A stretch of DNA of 31,318 nt. Origin: CBFDBF01 sp050295355. GTDB taxonomy: Bacteria > Pseudomonadota > Gammaproteobacteria > Chromatiales > Chromatiaceae. Where the stretch lies: assembly GCA_050295355.1 (NCBI GenBank), contig JBNKPL010000015.1, positions 1 through 31,318 on the forward strand, written 5' to 3'. Made by a program: the position numbers and the translations under genes. Below, in pieces: positions 25,784-31,318 of the stretch. Below the pieces are notes generated by a model. It was given only the letters and a program-made list of their open reading frames with translations. It did no database searches and was not told where the DNA came from. The number at the start of each line of letters is the position of its first letter. Positions within the stretch are counted from its first letter, which is position 1.

Positions 25784-27385
25784 ATGGCCTTCAACTATCC
25801 TGTGATCGATGTGCATACCCACATCTTCAACACCCACTTTGTCCCCATTGCGGAGATCATCAATCACAAGTTCGGCGTGCCGCGCGGGCTGGCCAAGATC
25901 CTGGGCAGAATCCTGAACAAGATTACCGGCTCCTTTCCCGTGGATGAGACCAGGGAGAGCCTGTCACCCGAGAAGCTGCGCGACCGGCGCCGGTCCGAGG
26001 AGAAACTGGCCAGGCAGATCGTGGAGGCGGTGAAGCGGGCGGTCATGGAAGAGCTGGCGGCCCGTACCCGGGAGGAGGTGGGCGAAAACCTTTCCGACTC
26101 GGAACTCTTCGCCGCATTGCACGAGGCGGCGAAATACAGAACGGACGAGTTCCCTCTCCTTCGATACAACAAACGTCAGGCAAGCGATCAGCTGGCGGAT
26201 CTGCTCACCGAGCGCCCCACCCTGGATGAAAACATCCAGCGGCTGCAGAAACTGAACGGTTTTCTCGACAGCTGGATCGGCGACAAGCTGCTCGACATCT
26301 TCGCAAAGAACAGCGGCATGGTCCGTTTCGCCGCGCTCATGCTTTATGACCAGAAGAAACTGGTGCGCAAGATGTTGCAGGAGAACTACCGGCCGGACCA
26401 GAACGTACAGCTTTTTGTGCATCTGATGATGGATATGGAGATGGCCTATCACTACGACCAGCGCGCACCCGTCCCGCCGCAGCTCAGTTATCCGCAAAAG
26501 CAGTTCAAGGCGTATGAAGAGCGGATCCGGGAGGGGAACGGCCGTCTGGTGGGTTTCGTCAGCTTCGATCCGCGGCGCAGAAATGCCCTGGCGCAGGTGC
26601 AAAAGGCGCTCACCCGGGGCAATGTGGGGGTCAAGCTTTATCCGCCCATGGGTTATCGTCCGGATGATTCGCGCACGGCGATCGGCAACAGGTTCAACGA
26701 GCTGTTTGCATACTGTATCGATCAGGATATCCTCATTCTCACCCACTGCACCCCGGTGGGCTTCGAGGCCCAGAGCGGCTGGGGCAGGAAATACTCCCAT
26801 CCCGGGTTCTGGGCCAATGTCCTGCAACAGAACGGACGCGAAAAACTGCGGCTCTGTTTCGGGCACTCCGGGGGCGGCACCTACAAGGTGCAGGGTGAGC
26901 ACACCTCGGCTACCTCGCCCACCGGCCGGGAGGTCTTCAGCTATTGGGGCTGGTTTGCGAAAAACGAACTGGACTGGCGGGACGAAGACAACTATACCCG
27001 CCGCATCATCGAACTGTGCCGGCAGTATCCCAATGTCTACTGTGATTTCTCCTATCTGCACGAACTGTTCGATAAGGGAAAACAGAAACTGTTTGTGAAA
27101 CGTTTCCGCGCCGCGCTGGAGAGCGGCGGTGAATATGCATTCGGGGACAAGATCATGTACGGCTCCGACTGGCATATGGGGCAGATTACGGGCCGGACCA
27201 GCGAGTTTCTGGGAGAGATGAAACGGATCGTGGACGGCATTGATCAAGGCCTCGGTCCCAAGCTGTTTCACCGCAACGCCCTGCGCTTTCTTCGCCTCGA
27301 CGCCTTTCTTGCCCGCCAGGATGACGGGTTCTTTTCCGCCGAGGCGCGGGATCATCTGGGGCGCCTGGCCGCATTGCCCCATTAG
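25784..27385 (+). CDS. Amidohydrolase-family TIM-barrel metal hydrolase
   Basis: A 533-residue metal-dependent hydrolase of the amidohydrolase-2 type. The metal-site residues appear in order: His11/His13 in IDVHTHIF, Lys284 in VGVKLYPPMG, His321 in LTHCTPVG, His361 in FGHSGGG and Asp462 in YGSDWHMG. An unusually long helical insertion (about residues 25-175, rich in Glu, Arg and Lys) separates the first motif from the rest of the barrel, making the protein much longer than typical members. No signal peptide is seen. It starts 41 bases after the DUF2235 gene (GGAGG upstream of the ATG) and 22 before the next, so the three are likely one operon. The substrate cannot be inferred. Confidence 0.85.
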   Translation: MAFNYPVIDVHTHIFNTHFVPIAEIINHKFGVPRGLAKILGRILNKITGSFPVDETRESLSPEKLRDRRRSEEKLARQIVEAVKRAVMEELAARTREEVGENLSDSELFAALHEAAKYRTDEFPLLRYNKRQASDQLADLLTERPTLDENIQRLQKLNGFLDSWIGDKLLDIFAKNSGMVRFAALMLYDQKKLVRKMLQENYRPDQNVQLFVHLMMDMEMAYHYDQRAPVPPQLSYPQKQFKAYEERIREGNGRLVGFVSFDPRRRNALAQVQKALTRGNVGVKLYPPMGYRPDDSRTAIGNRFNELFAYCIDQDILILTHCTPVGFEAQSGWGRKYSHPGFWANVLQQNGREKLRLCFGHSGGGTYKVQGEHTSATSPTGREVFSYWGWFAKNELDWRDEDNYTRRIIELCRQYPNVYCDFSYLHELFDKGKQKLFVKRFRAALESGGEYAFGDKIMYGSDWHMGQITGRTSEFLGEMKRIVDGIDQGLGPKLFHRNALRFLRLDAFLARQDDGFFSAEARDHLGRLAALPH

Positions 27386-27407
27386 TTTGGAGTTACAGGA
27401 GCGGCCA

Positions 27408-28259
27408 ATGACAACTTTAGTGGTACACGGACCCCTCGCCAACGGCAACAGCTGGTATCAGAGTTCCTGGGGAGAGAGAGGTTTTCTGACCGCTCTGCAG
27501 AAGGGCATGCTGGAGGCGGACGGCAGGAACGACATCTGGGCGGTGGACGGCAGGCCGGTGGAGTCTTACCCGGAGTTGGGGGGCGTATTCGAATGGGACG
27601 GACTGCCGGCGGGGATCTATCGCGGCCTGGCCGCCATGGCGCTCGCCGAGTATCTGAATACGGTGGCCGCGCTCACCGATGAGCCGATCCGTATCATCGC
27701 CCACTGTCACGGCTGCAATGTGGTGAAGCTGGCCAGCTCCCTGGATGCGCTGTCGCCCGCGGTCTATATCGAGCAGGCGGTATTTCTTGCCTGCCCCCAT
27801 TTTCATGAGACCGAATACACCCGGCAGCAGCTGTCTTGGGAGGATCAGTTTGTCATCCGCATGGACTCCCAGTCCTGCCAGGCGACGGGGCGGCGCTACC
27901 GTTGCCGGGTGAATTCGCCGCGCTTCGGGCGCATCCTCAATCTCTATTGTGAGAAGGACGAGGTGCAGGTGGACTTGGCGCAGAGCCTGCCCGGGGGAGA
28001 GGCGCCGCTGACCGGAGGCATGCCGGAGTCCCCCGCCGCCACCCGCTGGGACCTGGACGACCAGGCGGCCCATCTGTACGAGGATGTGGAGGTTCAGGTG
28101 GAACCGCAGTGCGACGGCAAGACGGCCCACAGCGTGATGCACGGATCTTCGGTCGGCCGCCTGGCGGGGGAATGGCTGAACAGCCGCGCCAGTATCGAGA
28201 CCCTGATCCAGGTCCGGGGGGGCTTGCCCGCGCTATCGCGGAAGGATACGGGAGCCTAG
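27408..28259 (+). CDS. Alpha/beta-hydrolase-like protein with a Cys nucleophile elbow
   Basis: A 283-residue protein starting MTTLVVHGPLANGNSWY, with the oxyanion-type HG motif at residues 7-8 of an alpha/beta hydrolase. The elbow reads IIAHCHGCNVVKLA, so the usual GxSxG is AHCHG with Cys100 where Ser is expected. Candidate acid and base are Asp184 (YCEKDEVQ) and His241 or His245 (AHSVMHG). Cys is used as nucleophile in dienelactone hydrolases, but overall similarity to those is not evident. The start follows AGGAG at 27396-27400. It closes the three-gene operon, and its TAG lies in the left arm of the inverted repeat at 28256-28313. Confidence 0.75.
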   Translation: MTTLVVHGPLANGNSWYQSSWGERGFLTALQKGMLEADGRNDIWAVDGRPVESYPELGGVFEWDGLPAGIYRGLAAMALAEYLNTVAALTDEPIRIIAHCHGCNVVKLASSLDALSPAVYIEQAVFLACPHFHETEYTRQQLSWEDQFVIRMDSQSCQATGRRYRCRVNSPRFGRILNLYCEKDEVQVDLAQSLPGGEAPLTGGMPESPAATRWDLDDQAAHLYEDVEVQVEPQCDGKTAHSVMHGSSVGRLAGEWLNSRASIETLIQVRGGLPALSRKDTGA

Positions 28260-28313
28260 CCCGCATTTCTCACCACCCTTCTGCTGCGGACGGTAGTGAG
28301 AAATGCGGGCTAG
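28256..28313. repeat. Perfect 18-bp inverted repeat spanning both convergent stop codons
   Basis: The arms CTAGCCCGCATTTCTCAC (28256-28273) and GTGAGAAATGCGGGCTAG (28296-28313) are exact complements around a 22-base loop. The left arm holds the TAG stop of the alpha/beta-hydrolase gene (28257-28259) and the right arm holds, on the other strand, the TAG stop of ispA (28312-28310). It may be a bidirectional terminator or a mobile REP-type element that supplied both gene ends. Confidence 0.9.
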
Positions 28314-29194
28314 CGGTCGCGGTCGACGATGTAGTTCGCCAGCCAGCGCAGGGGGCCGGCCCGCTCATCCAGGGAGGAGAGGCTGTCCAATGCCTCCTCG
28401 CGCAGCAGGCGCGCCTTCTCCTTCGCCTGCTCCAGACCGAGCAGGGCGGGGTAGGTGGGCTTGTAGTGGGCCTGGTCCTTGCCCTGGGTCTTGCCGAGGG
28501 TCTCGGTGTCGCCCTCCACATCCAGAATGTCGTCCTGTACCTGAAAGGCGAGCCCGATGCACTTGGCGTAGCGGTCCAGGCCCGCCACCTGATCCGCGTC
28601 GGCCTGCTCCTGGGCCAGTGACCCCAGGCGGACGCTGGCCCGGATCAGGGCGCCGGTCTTGTGGATGTGCATGTTCTCCAACTGCACCAGGTTCAGTTCC
28701 TGTCCCACCGCCTCCAGGTCGATGGCCTGGCCGCCCGCCATGCCGCGGGAGCCGCTGGCCAGGGCCAGGGTCTCGATCATCTGCAGCCGGGTGGTCTCGG
28801 TTACCGTTAACTGCTCGTCCCGGCACAGCACCTTGAAGGCCAGGGTCTGCAGGGCGTCGCCGGCGAGGATGGCCGTGGCCTCGTCGAAGGCCTTGTGACA
28901 GGTGGGGCGGCCGCGTCGCAGGTCGTCGTCGTCCATGGCCGGCAGGTCGTCATGCACCAGGGAGTAGGCGTGGATCAGCTCCACCGCGCTGGCCGCGCCG
29001 TCCAGCTGCTCCGGCGGTACGCCCAGCGCCTTGCCAGTGGCGTACACCAGCATGGGACGCACCCGTTTGCCCGAACCCAGGGCGGCGTAGCGCATGGCGC
29101 TGTGGAGCCGCTCGGGCTGGGTGGCGGGGGAGGGGAGCCACCGCTCCAGCGCCGCCTCCACCCGGGCCTGACAGGCTTGCAGGTACGCCTTCAC
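28310..29194 (-). CDS. ispA: Farnesyl diphosphate synthase (short-chain polyprenyl synthase)
   Basis: IspA condenses dimethylallyl and isopentenyl diphosphates into farnesyl diphosphate for quinones and undecaprenyl phosphate. The 294-residue product has the first aspartate-rich motif HDDLPAMDDDDLRRGRP, a GKRVRPML basic region, and the second aspartate-rich motif QVQDDILDVEGD. It starts two bases after the xseB stop, so the two are translationally linked as in E. coli. The usual next gene, dxs, is not downstream; the gene instead ends at the inverted repeat. Confidence 0.96.
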   Translation of the reverse strand: MKAYLQACQARVEAALERWLPSPATQPERLHSAMRYAALGSGKRVRPMLVYATGKALGVPPEQLDGAASAVELIHAYSLVHDDLPAMDDDDLRRGRPTCHKAFDEATAILAGDALQTLAFKVLCRDEQLTVTETTRLQMIETLALASGSRGMAGGQAIDLEAVGQELNLVQLENMHIHKTGALIRASVRLGSLAQEQADADQVAGLDRYAKCIGLAFQVQDDILDVEGDTETLGKTQGKDQAHYKPTYPALLGLEQAKEKARLLREEALDSLSSLDERAGPLRWLANYIVDRDR

Positions 29195-29196
29195 GG

Positions 29197-29430
29197 TTAC
29201 TCCGCGTCCTCGAAGGGCTCCAGCTCGGCGCTCTCGCCCTTGCCGGAGAGGATCTCGATTTTCTGCTCCGCCTCTTTCAGGGCCGCCTGGCAGGTGCGGG
29301 TGAGTTCGATCCCGCGCTCAAAGGATTTCAGCGACTCCTCAAGGGTGAGTTCGCCCTGCTCCATGGTCTCCACGAGGGCTTCCAGTTCCGCCATGGCTTC
29401 TTCGAAGGAGGGGGTTTTCTTTTTCGGCAC
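29197..29430 (-). CDS. xseB: Exodeoxyribonuclease VII small subunit
   Basis: XseB partners XseA in the single-strand exonuclease ExoVII. The 77-residue product is the usual size, with the conserved FEEAMAELEALVETMEQGEL and LEESLKSFERGIEL helices and an acidic C-terminus. It sits immediately upstream of ispA on the minus strand, the standard arrangement. Confidence 0.95.
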   Translation of the reverse strand: MPKKKTPSFEEAMAELEALVETMEQGELTLEESLKSFERGIELTRTCQAALKEAEQKIEILSGKGESAELEPFEDAE

Positions 29431-29553
29431 CGTATTTCATCCGTCCAGATTTGATAGGGCAAAGCTACCCGAGGGGCGGCGGGGGGTCAATCGGCAGGCG
29501 CACTCTGCTATGATCCGCGTGGTTTAACTGTTGGAAAAAGGTACACAGATTTC

Positions 29554-31318
29554 ATGAGCAACAGCTCCTATGACGCCTCCGCCATTGAGGTACTAAGCGG
29601 CCTGGAGCCGGTCCGCAAACGGCCCGGTATGTACACCGACACCGCGCGCCCCAACCACATGGCGCAGGAGGTGATCGACAACAGCGTGGACGAGGCCATC
29701 GCCGGGTTCGCCAACCAGATCGAGGTCACCCTGTTCAAGGACGGCTCCCTGCAGGTAAAGGACAATGGCCGTGGTATGCCCGTGGACAAGCATCCCAAGC
29801 TGAAGATGCCGGGGGTGGAGGTGATCCTCACCAAGCTCCATGCCGGGGGCAAGTTCTCCAACAAGAGCTACCGCTTCTCCGGCGGCCTGCACGGGGTGGG
29901 GGTTTCGGTGGTGAACGCCCTGTCCAAGCATTTGGAGATCTGGGTAAGGCGCGGCGGCCAGGAGTACAACATGGCCTTTGCCGGCGGTGAGAAGTCCTCC
30001 AATCTGGAGGCGGTGGGCAGCGTCGGCAAGAACAATACGGGCACCACGGTGCGCTTCTGGCCCGATCCCAAGTATTTCGACAGCGCCAAATTTTCCGTCC
30101 GCCACCTGCAGCATGTGCTGCGGGCCAAGGCGGTGCTCTGCCCCGGTCTCCGGGTGCGCTTCCACGAGGAGAAGAGCGGAGAGAAGAGCGAGTGGTATTA
30201 CGAGGACGGCCTGAAGGACTACCTTCTGGACGCCCTGCAGGGCTTCGCCATCTTGCCGGAGGAGCCCTTTCTCGGCTCCATGGAGGGCAACGACGAGGCG
30301 GCCGACTGGGCGGTGGTCTGGCTGCCCGAGGGCGGCGAGGCGGTGGCCGAGAGCTACGTCAACCTGATCCCCACCAGCCAGGGCGGCACCCACGTCAACG
30401 GCCTGCGCACCGGGCTCACCGAGGCGGTGCGGGAGTTCTGCGAATTCCGCAACCTGCTGCCGCGCGGGGTGAAGATCACCCCGGAGGACGTGTGGGCCCA
30501 GTGCAGCTATATCCTGTCGGTGAAGTTGGCGGACCCCCAGTTTTCCGGCCAGACCAAGGAGCGGCTCTCCTCCCGGGAGTGCGCCGCCTTTGTCTCCGGG
30601 GTGGTGAAGGACGCCTTCGGCCTGTGGCTCAATCAGCATACGGAGGCGGGGGGACAGATCGCTGAGCTGGCCATCAACGCCGCCCAGGCCCGCGCCCGGG
30701 CCGGCCGCAAGGTGGAGCGCAAGAAGGTGACCCAGGGGCCGGCCCTGCCCGGCAAGCTGGCCGACTGCAGCAACCCGGACCCCAAGCGCAGCGAGCTGTT
30801 CCTGGTGGAGGGGGACTCGGCGGGCGGTTCGGCGAAACAGGCCCGCGACCGCGAGTTCCAGGCGATCATGCCCCTGCGCGGCAAGATCCTGAACACCTGG
30901 GAGGTGGATTCCGCCGAGGTGCTGGCCTCCCAGGAGGTGCATGACATCTCCGTGGCCATCGGCGTGGAGCCGGGCTCGGACGACCTGTCGCGGCTCCGTT
31001 TCGACAAGATCTGCATCCTGGCCGACGCCGACTCCGACGGCGCCCACATCGCCACCCTGCTGTGCGCCCTGTTCGTGCGCCACTTCCGCAAGCTGGTGCA
31101 GGAGGGGCATGTGTACGTGGCCATGCCGCCGCTGTACCGCATCGACGTGGGCAAGCAGGTGTTCTACGCCCTGGACGACGGCGAGAAGCAGGGCGTACTG
31201 GACCGCATCGCGGCGGAGAAGATCAAGGGCAAGGTCAATGTGCAGCGTTTCAAGGGGCTGGGTGAGATGAATCCCATGCAGCTGCGTGAGACCACCATCC
31301 ATCCTGATACCCGGCGTC
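29554..31318 (+). CDS. parE: DNA topoisomerase IV subunit B, 5' part
   Basis: ParE is the ATPase subunit of topoisomerase IV, which decatenates sister chromosomes with ParC. The frame from ATG at 29554 runs open off the right edge, giving 588 residues of about 630. It starts MSNSSYDASAIEVLSGLEPVRKRPGMYTD, matching ParE rather than GyrB. GHKL motifs follow (EVIDNSVDEA, DNGRGMPVD, GGLHGVGVSVVNAL), then the transducer domain, and the TOPRIM domain with LVEGDSAGGSAKQA and ILADADSDGAH. It is divergent from xseB; the 123-base gap contains no other visible gene. Confidence 0.97.
   Translation, partial: MSNSSYDASAIEVLSGLEPVRKRPGMYTDTARPNHMAQEVIDNSVDEAIAGFANQIEVTLFKDGSLQVKDNGRGMPVDKHPKLKMPGVEVILTKLHAGGKFSNKSYRFSGGLHGVGVSVVNALSKHLEIWVRRGGQEYNMAFAGGEKSSNLEAVGSVGKNNTGTTVRFWPDPKYFDSAKFSVRHLQHVLRAKAVLCPGLRVRFHEEKSGEKSEWYYEDGLKDYLLDALQGFAILPEEPFLGSMEGNDEAADWAVVWLPEGGEAVAESYVNLIPTSQGGTHVNGLRTGLTEAVREFCEFRNLLPRGVKITPEDVWAQCSYILSVKLADPQFSGQTKERLSSRECAAFVSGVVKDAFGLWLNQHTEAGGQIAELAINAAQARARAGRKVERKKVTQGPALPGKLADCSNPDPKRSELFLVEGDSAGGSAKQARDREFQAIMPLRGKILNTWEVDSAEVLASQEVHDISVAIGVEPGSDDLSRLRFDKICILADADSDGAHIATLLCALFVRHFRKLVQEGHVYVAMPPLYRIDVGKQVFYALDDGEKQGVLDRIAAEKIKGKVNVQRFKGLGEMNPMQLRETTIHPDTRR

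Noticed and set aside
29593..31302. A 569-codon open frame antisense to parE
   Set aside because: It lies fully inside the clearly conserved parE; its His/Leu/Gly-rich product is typical of antisense translation.

Overview
The window is dense, GC-rich chromosomal DNA from a gammaproteobacterium. The gene order carB-greA-[insert]-yhbY-rlmE-ftsH-folP-glmM is the classic gammaproteobacterial housekeeping block, and xseB-ispA and parE fit the same group. Protein style and the intergenic hairpin repeats suggest a Chromatiales-like or sulfur-oxidiser-like lineage, but the species cannot be named from this sequence alone. No rRNA, tRNA, CRISPR array, transposase or prophage gene was seen.

Layout. 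(1) 1-3034: 3' part of carB, then greA. (2) 3182-16012: a complete chemosensory cluster placed between greA and yhbY: orphan ParA ATPase, short receptor MCP1, CheY, STAS protein, CheA, CheW, receptor MCP2 with tandem CZB domains, second CheW, CheR, CheD, CheB, and a convergent fourth-class receptor gene (MCP3 here, minus strand). The order receptor-cheY-cheA-cheW-receptor-cheR-cheD-cheB matches, from memory, the Pseudomonas aeruginosa Che2 and Vibrio cholerae cluster III (F7-type) systems. (3) 16303-17130: a metallophosphoesterase. (4) 17122-22556: yhbY (minus), then rlmE, ftsH, folP, glmM, with two degenerate copies of a palindromic repeat in the gaps. (5) 22614-23432: folE2 on the minus strand. 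(6) 23661-28259: a three-gene hydrolase operon (DUF2235 lipase-like membrane protein with a LecA-like C-terminal domain, a TIM-barrel amidohydrolase, and an alpha/beta hydrolase with Cys at the nucleophile elbow). (7) 28310-29430: xseB-ispA on the minus strand. (8) 29554-end: 5' part of parE.

How the genes work together. The chemosensory cluster encodes receptor input (MCP1, MCP2, MCP3), coupling (two CheW), kinase (CheA), receiver (CheY), full adaptation enzymes (CheR, CheD, CheB), a STAS protein and a ParA that may position the array. There is no cheZ, but MCP1 carries a CheZ-like FQDxxxQ motif. MCP2 ends in a probable CheR-tethering pentapeptide (DFERF), as the Aer-2 receptor does at the same position in P. 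aeruginosa, yet its sensor region is a duplicated zinc-binding CZB fold rather than PAS/haem.

The most unusual parts are: the CheZ-like motif in a receptor; the tandem CZB module with a ligand-less second copy between the two membrane segments; the lipase-lectin fusion and its operon; and a perfect 18-bp inverted repeat at 28256-28313 whose arms contain the stop codons of both flanking convergent genes.
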